Part shown: piece after piece, positions 26,412-38,020 of the stretch | Numbering within the stretch: position 1 is the first letter of the stretch | Layout of the letters: every line of letters begins with the position of its first letter | Origin: Trogon surrucura | Taxonomy: Eukaryota > Chordata > Aves > Trogoniformes > Trogonidae | Reading direction: 5' to 3' | DNA length: 64,000 nt | Assembly (NCBI GenBank): GCA_020746105.1 | Contig: CM036618.1 | Coordinates: 43,802,014 to 43,866,013 of the forward strand | Notes under the pieces: model-generated | Told to the model about the DNA's origin: nothing | The model's input: the letters and a program-made list of their open reading frames with translations, nothing else | Database searches by the model: none | Translations under genes and position numbers: made by a program

Positions 26412-27051
26412 GTGTCATTTTAGAACATTTGTCAATATCTCTAATGTCTCTAACTCAGAAATTCTCTAATACATTCTTGGTTTTACTACTCTCCTCTCGA
26501 GAAAATGTTTTAAGTGTAGTAAACAGACTCACACATGTATTTATGTTAGTCAGTCATGCAATCTATGAAGTTAATGTATCTATCAATTTTAGATTTTCTT
26601 CTTGGAAAAATGAAGGATAAACTTGAAATTCCAAGGAAAAGATAATTCTGATTACTGTAACAGAAAAACCAACATCCAGACTGTCATGAAGTCTTCAGAA
26701 TCTGGAATATTTGAACAGAATGGACCTGTTCTGACTGCATTTCTTTATCCATATCTTAGGGTCATAGTTAACACGAGGCTTAATTTTCAGCCCACACAGT
26801 TTTTTTGTGCTTAAGGAAATGATTTCATAACACATTCAGTGTCTGTGTCAATTTAATTTGGTTTCAGACCAGAGATACAATAAAGCTGTATTACTTTTCA
26901 CAATATTAAATAAATTAAAAAATAACTAAATAGATGCTGAGTGAAACTTTTGCATGCAAATGTGCAGAGCCATAGGTTTGACCCTTTGTACACATATATT
27001 TTCCCTTGATATCTCTTGGTGATACAGGCAAAAATACCTCTTTGTGATCAT
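26412..27051. other. AT-rich non-coding DNA
   Basis: Unique sequence. Two 63-codon frames are ordinary random openings. Nothing recognised. Confidence 0.5.
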
Positions 27052-27217
27052 GAATCATAGGATGACCTAGGCTGGAAGGGACCTTAGAGATCATTTAATT
27101 CAACCTCCCTGTCATGGGTAGGGATGCCTCTCAACTAGATCAGGCAACACATGAGGACCAAACGGGACCTTCGGTATTTCAGCACCACGCTCAACCGAGT
27201 GAGCTAAACCTGCCCTC
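27052..27217 (-). mobile_element. tRNA-derived SINE with CR1 tail, box B damaged
   Basis: On the minus strand: tRNA-like head with box A (TTTAGCTCACTCGGTTGAGC) and anticodon-arm-like GTGGTGCTGAAATACC, then a body (CATGTGTTGCCTGATCTAGTTGAG ...) and a CR1-type 3' end (GATCTCTAAGGTCCCTTCC ... ATGATTC). Alignment with the SINE at 48574-48760 shows that the box B segment (GGTTCGATTCC there) is missing, replaced by AAGGTCCCGTTTGGTCC. The pol III internal promoter is therefore incomplete and this copy is presumably inert. The design resembles songbird TguSINE1 (tRNA-Ile head plus CR1 tail). Confidence 0.85.
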
Positions 27218-28427
27218 TTTATGTGTCAATAATGATGATCTTGAATAAGTCACTAAAAATAATTAGAAACCATTCAAAAGCATAACAAGACAACCAAGGG
27301 CACAATTTTAGGTGACATTTCCAAGACTAGAAGAAACTAACAACTGACTATACAATAAAAGTGTATGTGTAATTTCTGTGTTCAGATAACAGTATTTTGC
27401 ATATATGTCAATAGAATATTGCAGGACTACTGTTAAAAATCTGCAGAGTGAGATTTCTGGATAATAACCTTACTGTGAATCAAAAGATGTGATTTCCATA
27501 TCTACCTTTCACATACACTTCTGCCATAACCTTGGACAAAACATATTCCAGCTACACTTGTCTCAGTTTTTCTAGACATAAAATAGAAATGATACTTCCT
27601 CACCTCATTGGAATGAGGTCATGGTCATTTTGGTACTGTTTGTTGCACATATTGCAGAAGACAGGCAGCTATATAAGTCAAGTATTATTTCATAAGGGGG
27701 ACATGATAAAATTGCCCTGTGTGCATCTAACTGTGAGGACGAGAAAATTCACTTCACTGCCTACAGCTCTAGTGGATCTCTTCTCTTGTTTCATTTCTAT
27801 TTGAAATTATTGTTATTATTTTCTGTTAATTACATTAGCAGATCAAAATTTTAGGATACATTAATCTCAGATAATACACTTCACATCCAATGGAAAGTAT
27901 ACATCTTTAAGTTGTTTATCTAAGAAAACTTTGTTATTTTTTCCTAAACTTGACAGTTGCCAACATAATTGCCTAATAGAAAGTAGTTTAAGCTTGACAC
28001 AAGGAAATGTGATTCAAATACTCAAACCCTGCATAATTAACCTGTGCATTGCTTTTACACGTTGTATGATTAGCTATCTTATAGAAACAGTGGATTTAAC
28101 AGGATTTAAATATTTTCCATTGTAAGTGTCAGATAAAAGATGAAATGGTACATGTCTACTTCTCATGGATTTTCCAAGAACTTATACTAGCATAGGTAAA
28201 CTACTGCCAAATTTCACCCCACAGCTCTTCATTTTCTAGGAACTTCTTCAATCAATTATGCCTTTTCAACTCTGAAAGTAAAGGGTTGATTTTTACTGAG
28301 GTCAGTGAATATTACTTTTGCTATCTTTATTAGAAACTTTCTCCCCAAGCTTAGATCAGTGTCAGTCAAAGGCATCACTACTGCCAAACAATGTATATAA
28401 ACAGAGCTCTTTTTTATGATATCCTTG
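27218..28427. other. AT-rich non-coding DNA
   Basis: Unique sequence with short frames (up to 90 codons) lacking any recognisable domain. Nothing else seen. Confidence 0.5.
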
Positions 28428-28619
28428 ACAGAAGCCACTCAAGGCGAGCTGCGTGATTTTGGAGCCGAGCCCCCTGGAAGAGCGAATGATTGAGTTTTGC
28501 TCCAAGAGTGAAGGTGGCAGCAAGACAAACCGGTGCTGCTCTGCATCCACCCATGACGCCCTCACCACAGAACCTTGAAGCGCTTGAACCTTGAAGGGCT
28601 CTCTCGCCTGAGATATCAT
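28428..28619. other. Unidentified GC-rich block joined to a CR1 tail
   Basis: About 190 bp, clearly more GC-rich than both flanks, containing GGAGCCGAGCCCCCTGGAAG and a short internal near-repeat (GAACCTTGAAGCGCTTGAACCTTGAAGG, 28570-28597). It runs directly into a CR1 3' UTR at 28620. A plus-strand frame is open for 51 codons (28428-28580) and a minus-strand frame spans 28414-28629; neither resembles a protein I know. It could be the head of a retroposed chimera, an unrecognised 3' UTR portion of that CR1 subfamily, or a captured exon. Confidence 0.4.
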
Positions 28620-28749
28620 TCAAGGCCAAGTTGGACAGAACCTTGAGTATCCTGATCTAGTTGAGAGGTGTCCCTGCCCGTGACAGGGAGGTTGGATTAG
28701 ATGATCTCTAAGGTCCCTTCCAGCCTAGGCCATTCTATGATTCTATGAA
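28620..28749 (+). mobile_element. CR1 3' end (the type used as SINE tail)
   Basis: CAAGGCCAAGTTGGACAGAACC, then CTAGTTGAGAGGTGTCCCTG, GATGATCTCTAAGGTCCC, then TTCTATGATTCTATGAAT. The GTTGAGAGG...GATCTCTAAGGTCCCTTCCAGCCTAGG stretch is nearly the same as the 3' part of the SINEs at 27 kb and 48.6 kb, so this is the CR1 subfamily (CR1-X-like) that supplied the SINE tail, or a relative. Confidence 0.85.
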
Positions 28750-29731
28750 TACAAGTATCCAGAAGTTCTATATTTCAGTTCCATCTAATCACATATTATA
28801 CTGCTAATTGAGTGAGCAAGGTAAGAGAAGAAAACCATGCCAAAATCTAAAAGTTCCATGGCCCATTTCTGAAGATTTTGCTCACATATGTTGTAGGGAA
28901 TCCAGACTTCGATTTCAATAATTTGAATGATATATGTGGCTGGTACATATGTATACTGGACAATGTAATGTGTAACACTGCAACATACAAATATCTTCAC
29001 GGATCTTACAACATTCTGAGTGCCCTGTTCTCTCTTTTTCTGAAACAATTTAAAATGAAAGCAGCATTTAAGAAAACATTTCAACAAATTAAGTAATTTA
29101 AAAACTCCTTTAAATAGATTCTGAAAAACTGTTCCAACACATTTATGATGTTACAAGTCTTTTAAGGAAGGATAAAGTGCTGTTAAAATAAGATTATTTA
29201 GGTTACTGTGCAAAGTGATGGAAATGGACATAACACAAGTTGGTACGATGTCTGGAAAATTTCCTCATGCAAAAGTAGGAAACCCAAAGATAACCTTCTC
29301 AAACTATGTAGTCCCTGTTATCCTGGTGTGTAAAAGAGGGATCAGACACAACGCCTTAAGCTTTGTATATTTACACAGAAATCTCATCTAGCAGCTAAAG
29401 AATGCTGTCTGCATAACATGTATTCACCCTGAAGACAGAATAGAGCCAACCAGGATACGCCAAGTCTTGCCACACAAAACTAAGAAATGGACGTGCATAT
29501 GCTTAATTTGTATTCATGTAATAAAGGTGAGCTTTTGTAGCTGTTGACATCACCAACCCCAACTGGCACACAATTTGTCATTCCTTCTGTCTTATTCCCT
29601 CAGTGAACACATCTCCCATGCAGCTTGTCATAGAAATTCCACCATCCTCCTGAATCCCCAAAGAGGGACTCTTTTTAGGAGAGGCCTGAGGCTGGCAAGT
29701 CCTCATGACAACATTGCAAAACAACGTTAAG
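28750..29731. other. AT-rich non-coding DNA
   Basis: Unique sequence. Both strands of 28785-29096 have about 100-codon or shorter frames without recognisable features. Nothing supported. Confidence 0.5.
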
Positions 29732-30137
29732 TGTCAAGGGTTAGGGATGGGCTGGATGCTGAACGCTGACAGATACTCTCTAATACTTCTCACTCCCCAA
29801 ATGGGAAGAGAAAGGGAATAAAGTACAGAGACATACAGACTGGAAATAAAACCAAACCAGTTTTAATAAAACAACAATCATAATAAGTGAATAATAAGAA
29901 TAATTTATTATATGTAAGTATATTCAAAACCGATATCAAACCAAACTTCCCCTCGCCCCCGATAATAAACAGAACTGATGCTGCAGGGCAGGTGTCACTG
30001 GGGAAACCTCCAGCTCAGCTACTGTCCACAAAAACATGCTGTTAACTTCAGAAAGCACAGCCTCTTAGAAGAGACTGAGTTGAAAAGTAAAATTGCTGAA
30101 CAGAACTGGTTCTGTCTACCTCAAACCAGGACTGTCA
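29732..30137 (-). mobile_element. ERV LTR with large internal deletion
   Basis: Same family as the LTRs at 48.5-50.2 kb. In minus sense it starts near TGACAGTCCTGGTTTGAGG, passes CTCAGTCTCTTCTAAGAGG and GGACAGTAGC, then jumps to GCTGGAGGTTTCCCC ... GATGGGCTGGATG-type sequence and ends CCCTAACCCTTGACA at 29732. Compared with the intact LTR at 49139-49840, roughly 390 bp between the GTCTGCTACTAG and GAGCCTGGGACTTCC positions are absent, including the CCAAT and TATA boxes. GCAAAAC occurs just outside both ends (29716-29722 and 30138-30144) but is not adjacent to the canonical left end, so it may be chance. Confidence 0.7.
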
Positions 30138-31420
30138 GCAAAACTAAAACTGGTCATAACAATTTCCGTTTGCACTTACTTGGCATTTGCATCCTCATAT
30201 GTGAAAACAACATTAAGCTGTGAGTATAAAATACAACTGACTACCTCAAATGTAGTTATGTGCCCTAAATATCAACACACTCCAAAATTAGAGCTGTAAT
30301 TTACTATTTTTTCCCCTCCTTTTTCAGGGCAATAGGCCAATGGAGCTGGCTTCTAAATACACTTAATTTGACAATATTTTTGTCACAAATGACTTATCAA
30401 AAAGGAAGGTAAGAGGATGATAGTATTTTGGAATATGTAATTGACTTAGGTAAAAGAATGGAGTATAGTATAGCAATCCAGGAGTGAAAGCATTATGCTT
30501 TCTGATTTGAGCCAAGTTAGTATAAAAATCATTATCATAATGGTCTATTATATATTGGACAAAGTTTTATGGGAGTTGGAGACTATTACTCCAATGATAA
30601 TGGTCATTGAATTATACTTCTTTTTGCATTCTTACACACACAATTACTCTAGTATTACATTAAATGTCATTTGAGTGGTTATTGCAAGAGGGTGAAATTC
30701 ACCTACTCCTCTACATAGAGCAAAGTAATTAGATTTTGTGCTGAGAGCAGAGGTGTAGAAGACCCATGACTAGTAATTTCAATTGAACAGGAGATGTTGT
30801 GACTCAGGAGCATTATCGGTGAAATGTATCCACAGTATAGAGTATTATTTTATGTCTTCTACATCATTGTTGGCTCCCAATATGGACAATCTAGGAATTC
30901 TACAATATCATACTTAGGGCCCAGGTGTCATTCCTATGTGTGTAATTAGAAAGAAGGTAAAGGATTTTGAAAGAAAGGAAATCTAAACAAATGTAAAAAA
31001 AAAAATATATATATATTTGGAAATAGCAGCCACTTGAAAATGAGGAAATTTATTAACAAACCCTTACTCTACTATTCTGGGTCAATGGGACAAAAGCATG
31101 TAACTGGGATATTTGGATTTGAGCAAGAGTAGGGGTTTTCTCCTGATCTAAGACTGGACTCAACCCAGTCAAGACAAAATTATCTGAACGGTATTCAAGT
31201 GTTTCCTAACGTTATAAGTATTGATAAAATAAACAGATATGTGAAAGTCTGTGAGTAAATAAGACAAGCTTCTAGAATATTTTTTTTTATTTATACATGT
31301 CACGCACTATCTATGACTAGTCATTATTTTCAAAAATCTGGCAATCTGAAAGTTGAGTGGGAGAACTGTGTGGAAGTGTTTGTGCTGAGAGAGCTAGATA
31401 AGACACAAGGTGACAAAGAT
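30138..31420. other. AT-rich non-coding DNA
   Basis: Unique sequence including a short (TA)n run near 31005-31016. Nothing recognised. The final AAGAT (31416-31420) is the left copy of the probable CR1 target duplication. Confidence 0.5.
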
Positions 31421-31499
31421 CACAGAATCACAGAATGTTAGAGGTTGGAAGGGACCTTAAAGATCATCTAGTCCAACCCCCCTACCAGAGCAGGACCAC

Positions 31500-34336
31500 C
31501 TACAGTAGATTGCACAGGAACGCTTCCAGGCGGGTTTTGAATGTCTCCAAAGAAGGAGATTCCACAACCTCCCTGGGCAGCCTGTTCCAGTGCTCGGTCA
31601 CCCTCACAGTAAAAAAGTTTTTCCTCATATTTTTATGGAACCTCCTGTGTTCCAGCTTACATCCATTGCCCCTTGTCTTGTCAGTGGATGCCGCTGAAAA
31701 GAGCCTGGCTCCATCCTCCTGACATTCCCCCTTGACATATTTATAAACATGAATGAGGTCACCCCTCAGCCTCCTCTTCTCCAAGCTAAAGAGATCCAGC
31801 TCCTTCAGCCTTTCCTCATAAGGGAGATGCTCCACTCCCTTCACCATCTTTGTGGCTCTGTGCTGGACTCTCTCAAGCAGCTCCCTGTCCTTCTTGAACT
31901 GAGGGGCCCAGAACTGGACACAGTATTCCAGATGTGGCCTCACCAGGGCAGAGTAGAGGGGCAGGAGGACCTCTCTTGACCTACTTGCTACTCCCCTTCT
32001 AATACACCCCAGGATGCCATTGGCCTTCTTGGCCACGAGGGCACACTGCTGGCTCATGGTCATCCTGCTGTCCACTAGAACCCCCAGGTCCCTTTCCCCT
32101 GCGCTGCTCTCCAGCAGGGCAGTCCCCAACCTATACTGGCACATGGGCTTATTTTTTCCCAAGTGCAAAACTCTACACTTGCCCTTGTTAAACTTCATAA
32201 GATTTCTCCCCGCCCAGCCCTCCAGCCTGTCTAGGTCTCTCTGAATGGCTGCACAGCCTTCTGGTGTGTCAACCACTCCTCCTAATTTCGTATCATCAGC
32301 AAACTTGCTGACAACATTCTCTAATCCCTCATCCAGATCATTGATGAATATATTGAAAAGTACCGGCCCGAGCACTGACCCCTGAGGGACCCCACTAGAC
32401 ACAGGCATCCAGCCAGACTCAGGCCCATTGACCACAAGTCTCTGGCTTCTTCCCTTCAAGCAGTTCTCGACCCACCTCACTACTTGGTCATCCAGACCAC
32501 ACTTCCTCAGTTTACCTATGAGGATGCTGTGGGAGACGGTGTCAAAGGCCTTGCTGATGTCCAGGTAGACCACGTCCACTGCATGGCCACCATCCATCCA
32601 CCTGGTTATGTCTTCATAAAAGGCTATCAGGTTGGTCAAACATGACTTCCCCTTGGCAAAGCCATGCTGACTGCTCCTAATAACCTTCTTATCCTTGATA
32701 TGCCTAGAGACAGTGTCAAGGATAAGATGTTCCATCACCTTTCCAGGGATGGAGGTGAGGCTGACCGGTCTGTAGTTACCTGGGTCATCCTTCCTGCCCT
32801 TCTTATAGACTGGAGTGACATTCGCTTTCCTCCAGTCTTCAGGCACCTCACCTGTTACCCACGACTTACCAAAGATGATGGAGAGTGGCCTAGCAATGAC
32901 TCCCGCCAGCTCCCTCAGCACCCGTGGGTGCATCCCATCAAGGTCTGTGGATTTATGAATGTTCAAGTGTTCAAACTGATCCTTAACCCACTCCTCATCA
33001 ATCAGGGCAGACTCCTCCTTTATCATGACTTCCTCTGGGGCCTCAGGGGACTGAGGCTCCTGAGGACGGTCTCCAACAGTGTAGACAGAGGCAAAGAAGG
33101 CATTCAGCAACTCTGCCTTCTTTCTGTCCTCTGTCTCCAGGGCACCCATGTCATTCAACAGAGGGCCTACATTGCCTCTAGTGTTAGTTTTGTCAGCAAT
33201 GTATTTGAAGAAGCCCTTTCTGTTGTCTTTGACCTCCCTTGCAAGTTTTAACTCCAAGGAGGCCTTAGCTTTTCTGATTGCCTCCCTACACTCCCTGACA
33301 GCTGCCCTGTACTCCATCCAAGGGGCCAGCCCTTCCTTACACAATTTATACACCCTTTCCACCTGAGTCTGCCCAGCAGATCCCTGGTTAACCATGCAGG
33401 TCTCCTGGATCTCTTTCTTGATTTCCTACCTGTTGGGATGCACTGATCCTGAGCCTCGAAGAAGTGGTCTTTGAATGCCAACCAACTCTCTTGGGCCCCT
33501 TTACCTTTCAGCTCCCTGTCCCAAGGGGTTTCCCCCAGTAATTGCTTGAAGAGGCCAAAGCTGGCCCTTCTGAAGTCTAGAGTTGCGATCCTGCTTGGTA
33601 TTCTGTTTTTACCGCACAGGATCCTGAACTCCACTATCTCATGGTCGCTGTAGCCAAGATTGCCCTCAACCTTCATTGCTTCAACCAGACCTTCCTTGTT
33701 GGTGAACACAAGGTCCAGTAGCGCTCCTCTCCTGGTTGGTTCATCCATCATTTGCATCAAAAAGTTATCATCGATGCACTGGAGGAACCTCCTGGACTGA
33801 GGATGGCTGGCTGTGTGGGACTTCCAGTAAACATCAGGGTAGTTGAAATCCCCCATGAGAACCAGGGCCTGGGATTGAGAGGCTGCTGTCATCTGCCTGT
33901 AAAAGGTCTCATCAACTTCCTCCTCCTGATCAGGTGGTCTATAGTAGACACCCACCACAGTATCACCTAAGTTAGCCTGCCCCTTAATTCTTACCCATAA
34001 ACTCTCTATTTGCTCCTCATCTGCCCCTGGATGGATCTCAATACATTCCAGTTGCTCTCTCACATACAGAGCAACTCCCCCACCTCGCCTCATCAGCCTG
34101 TCTTTCCTAAAAAGAACATAACCATCAAGGCCCACATTCCAGTTATGTGAGCTGTCCCACCATGTCTCTGTAATTGCAATAAGATCATAGTTCTCCAGCT
34201 GCACATAGACTTCTAATTCTCCCTGCTTATTCCCCATGCTTCTTGCATTGGTATACAGACACTTCAGAGATTTAACGGAGCATCTGTTACCGTTGCTTGT
34301 GCCTTTACACCTAACCCTGTGATACTTCCCCTTGGC
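31500..34336 (-). pseudogene. CR1 ORF2 endonuclease-reverse transcriptase, one frameshift
   Basis: Encodes the enzyme that nicks target DNA and reverse transcribes CR1 RNA. The N-terminal part is open from just after a TGA (34337-34339), reading SLKCLYTNARSMGNKQ, and the first in-frame Met is at 34237. Apurinic-type endonuclease motifs are visible: AITETWWD (catalytic Glu), VGVYYRPP, GDFNYPDVYW (Asp/Asn) and YSDHEIVEF (Asp/His). A single frameshift near 33360, in the linker after [11 protein letters not shown], shifts the frame; the C-terminal 33395-31500 frame is then open for over 600 codons with [47 protein letters not shown] and FADDTKLGG (Asp codons 32292-32297), ending at the usual CR1 stop. 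All the catalytic residues I can check are present, so the frameshift is the only obvious lesion. ORF1 is truncated, so autonomous movement is not expected. Confidence 0.9.
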
Positions 34337-34379
34337 TCATGTGTAGAGACTCGGGTTTTATCCCCTTCCCCCTTCCAAC

Positions 34380-34543
34380 TTAGTTTAAAGCCCTATCTAT
34401 TAATCCCGCCAACTCTCCAGCAAGTATTCTCCTCCCTCTCTTAGACAGTTCTATACCATCTATACCTCTCATGCCCAGTAATGCATAAACTTCCCCGTGA
34501 TCATAATACCCAAAACGTTGCTGGAGGCACCAGTCTTTGAGCC
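34380..34543 (-). pseudogene. CR1 ORF1 C-terminal tail
   Basis: Too short for ordinary gene calling. The minus strand from the element's 5' edge reads LKDWCLQQRFGYYDHG and continues EVYALLGMRGIDGIELSKRG, ending ...AGLIDRALN and TAA (34380-34382). This is the end of CR1 ORF1, the nucleic-acid-binding protein of the retrotransposon. The first open codon of ORF2 lies about 44 bp downstream. The upstream part of ORF1 is lost to 5' truncation. Confidence 0.75.
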
Positions 34544-35631
34544 AAGATGGTAGCCGAGAATGAATATATCACATTCTTCAGAGACATGTTAATTTCCACA
34601 AAAGCAAAATTGCTTTCCAGCATGCAAGTATTTAATAACGATTTTGGTCATATTAAATATCTTTATGGCGGAATGGGAAGGAGGATTTCTAAAGATACAT
34701 GTTACCATGTTTTTATACTTGGAAGTAGCAATTTAGAGGTGATGCAAAATAATATGCCTATTTACAAGTACATTAGATATCTCAGGAAAAAAAAAGTGCC
34801 TTCTTGCTGCCGCTTTAGTTACTTCAGGCATTTCCCAGATTTATGATATAAAATAACAGCTATGCAATGGTAGAAGGAAAATATGATGCATATAAAATAC
34901 AGCTATCATTCATTTCACACTAACTTTTCAATTTTCATGCCAGGTTGGTTTGTTTGTTTGTTTTTCCCCCGCACATTTGGTGTACAACATACCTCTCTGA
35001 TCTTTACTCAACTAACAGTGAAAAGGAACTGAAACAAAAGAGGTGAGTTGGAACTGTTTGTGGGCCACTTAACACAGCTGTTGCAAATATTACACACTTG
35101 AATTATGCTGTGCACTTTCACATAAAAGAGAATTGTATTCGCCAACATTTGGAGCTGTTCTGCTTTGGTATTCATAAACAAATTATTTTAATCATTTTAG
35201 TTTTATTCTTTTGGTTTTTGTTGATTTTTTTCCTTGTCAATAGTTCCTTAAGGACTTTGATATTTCAGGTAAAATACAATCACTAAGATTTATGGGGTTT
35301 TATCTGGCTGTAAAAGAAATGTGTTTTCTAAGAATAATGTAAAATATGAATACTAAATTGTCTCTCTATCCTCATGTTCTCATTGCCAGAGAATGACTTT
35401 AAGATGTCAGATTTCATTCTGCTGGACAATATATGAAGTCAATTTGTTTGATTTTTAAAATTTTGTCTGGAGGTTAAATTCTGCTACTCTTAGTCAGAGC
35501 AGGTCAGATTCCAGCTTTGTAATATAAACTTGTATGATTAATATAAAATTGTATGACTTCATACAATATCACTTAGCAATGGTGGATAATCAGTTGGAAA
35601 TTACCTCAGTGCCACATTGTGACACATTGTG

Positions 35632-35655
35632 ACATTAGCTTTTTAAAGCTAATGT
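35632..35655. repeat. Perfect 11-bp inverted repeat, 2-nt loop
   Basis: ACATTAGCTTT, loop TT, AAAGCTAATGT. It is preceded by CACATTGTGA tandem copies (35613-35636) that overlap the left arm. AT-rich and cruciform-prone; no function can be assigned. Confidence 0.65.
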
Positions 35656-35847
35656 TACTTTTAGATAGATACCCTTAGGATAGGCAAAGTAGACTATGTA
35701 CAGATAGGGAGTTTATATTAACCTAGTTTTGGTAGTGAAGGAACCATTACATGAATATTGTGTCCATTCTGCTGTTCAAAATTGAAAGAAGATCCACAGG
35801 AAAACAGAAATTTGATAATACAGAAACATTAGGTGTAGTAAGTAAGA

Positions 35848-35920
35848 CTTCCTTCCTTCCTTCCTTCCTTCCTTCCTTCCTTCCTTCCTTCCTTCCTTCC
35901 TTCCTTCCTTCCTTCCTTCC
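35848..35920. repeat. (TTCC)n microsatellite, about 18 copies
   Basis: An uninterrupted run of the 4-bp unit CTTC/TTCC over 73 bp. Perfect and therefore probably length-polymorphic. The strand is all-pyrimidine, so triplex (H-DNA) formation is possible. Confidence 0.97.
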
Positions 35921-38020
35921 TAGCTGTTAGGATTTCAACTGACAAAAAAAGCAAAATGTTTTCATTCCATTTTGTGCTGAAGCTGAAAATTCAAGGTTAG
36001 GAAGTGGGAATATCACTGAGCTTTTGAATGCCTGGTTCAGGCTAAATTTGCATTTGATTCCAATATCTGTACTTGATGTCACTTCAAACGAAGTCCAGTT
36101 TCACCAATATTTTCAAGAACTCAGAAAGTTAAACGAAAGGTGAAATATATTAACAAAACACTCATTATGAGGTTTTGTCACCTCTGAGGACAGACCAGAG
36201 GAATGCAGGTTACCTTGGTTCTTTTTCCTCCTGCTCTCAATCTAGCAAGCAGCATGGTAACAGTTATTTCCCCACCAGGAAGAAATAAAGTATCCTAAGA
36301 ACTGCTGCTGCTATCTGTTATTTATCCCTCGTAATGTCAGTCTGAAGCAATTTTATCTCTCAGTAAAATCTCTGCCTGGCAGAAGAGCGACTGGTGGATG
36401 ATGATGCAGAGGACAAAGCTGATGAACTGTTAGACACAGACTGGAAGAGGCCATGTGAGCTAATAACATTGTTCTACAGAAATGTTGTCACAGGTGAATG
36501 GACTATATAGGACATAGTTCATCCTGCTGCTGCACAAGAGGTAAACTGACTCGTATGGAAATTAGCCAGTATTTTGTGTTTCATTCCATACAGTCTACCT
36601 TACAACATTTTTTCATGTTTCTCCACCTGATACAGTTCTTTTTCTTCAACTTGATATTTATTTCAGTCACAAACATGTGACATACATAGAATCGAATGGT
36701 GCTTTCAGCTTTTCTCTGTATTATCAGTCTATAGTGACTGACAGGCATTATTTATGTAGAGTTTTAGTTTAAATGTAATGAACAACAGTAGAACATGAAA
36801 CACTGCTAATGTTTTTACAAGCTATCTTTCATACTTCAGCTGATATTTTCGATCAAATCCCTTGAGGGCACTTTTCTAGAAACAGCAGCTCAAGCATGTA
36901 CTTCTGTAGTCAGAAGTCTTTTGTAATGGCTAACCAATAATTCCTACTATCACATAGAGTAGACATGGCTTTTGAAGGATGCATCACATCTGCATTCCTT
37001 AATCATACCAAAGGTACTGTACAAGATCATGTGTAACTACAATGAGGAAAAAAAAAGCTAAGTGTAAAAGCAGAGCACTTTTTTTTTTTTTAATCAAACT
37101 GCTGAAATAAGCTATTCATCTGTAGCCAACTTTCAATGTTCTGCTTCACTTTGTGTGCTATGAACTAAGAATTTTTCACCAAAATTTTTTCAGCAATCAT
37201 GTCTACTGGAACACTTAGGGCTTGATTTCAGTATGTTTCATATTAGGCATTTAATTTTATTCAAAATATTCATAAGGGAGAACCGTTAAACAGTATGTTT
37301 CTTTAAAATTATATGCCATAACGAATTTAATGTAAATTATTAATTTGAAGGAATGAGTACTCTTAAAGCAAGAGAATGCTTTCTGAAGTGAAAAATATGG
37401 ACTTAAGTATTCATCTCAAGGCTCTCAAAAAAACCCAAAAACCTCAAAACTGATTAAACTCCCAGATTAAAACAGAAGTATTGGTGACAAAATTCCAGCA
37501 AACTAGTAGTTCAGCTTTATCAAGATTTTCCTGACAAGAAATAAAGACTGATCAGGTAATTTCTCTTGTCGACCAATGAAGTGTGTGCCTAGTAATAATA
37601 GCAAAAAACAATGCTCAATGAGATATCATTGCATTTCAGTTCATAAAAAATGTACTTACAGTGTGCCATGCAGAAACAATGTCCACAGCTATACAATTTT
37701 ATGGTATCACTCTGAAATGTATGTAAAATGGAGTTACATCTGGCTAAGAACTTTCAGAGTAGCAAATTGCAGATTTACAGGGGGTTGTGAAAGCATCCAG
37801 AGCTGGCTCTTCAAACACTGCAGTTCCATTGAAGTTGGCAGTTATTCATTTGTTTATGTCTGAGGATCTAAGATATTCTTTCTTGCTTTCTTTTTCTTTT
37901 CTCCTAGCTAATTTGGTCTATGTGCTGGAAATAAACATGATTTTACGTAGTGCTATGACATTTTTCTACCTTTTAACAAGTATTTCTTTTCAGATAATTC
38001 CCTCTTTTCGTTGCATTTTT

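Larger units (their letters stand above)
31421..34543 (-). mobile_element. Longest CR1 LINE copy, 3.1 kb, 5'-truncated in ORF1
   Basis: The 3' end carries CACAGAAT repeats (31421 on), then the conserved GTTGGAAGGGACCTTAAAGA block. Inward lie ORF2 (reverse transcriptase, then endonuclease) and the C-terminal tail of ORF1. AAGAT occurs immediately outside both ends (31416-31420 and 34544-34548), a plausible 5-bp target duplication. CR1 often lacks clear duplications, so this could be chance. A complete avian CR1 is roughly 4.5 kb, so about 1.4 kb of the 5' end is missing. Subfamily features differ from the 14.4-kb copy (for example GAGCAGGACCACCTACAGTAG in the 3' region), so it is a separate lineage. 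Confidence 0.95.

Noticed and set aside
28414..28629. Minus-strand 71/85-codon frames as a host exon
   Set aside because: No domain recognised, no convincing splice sites, and the block abuts a CR1 tail. Kept only as an unidentified segment.
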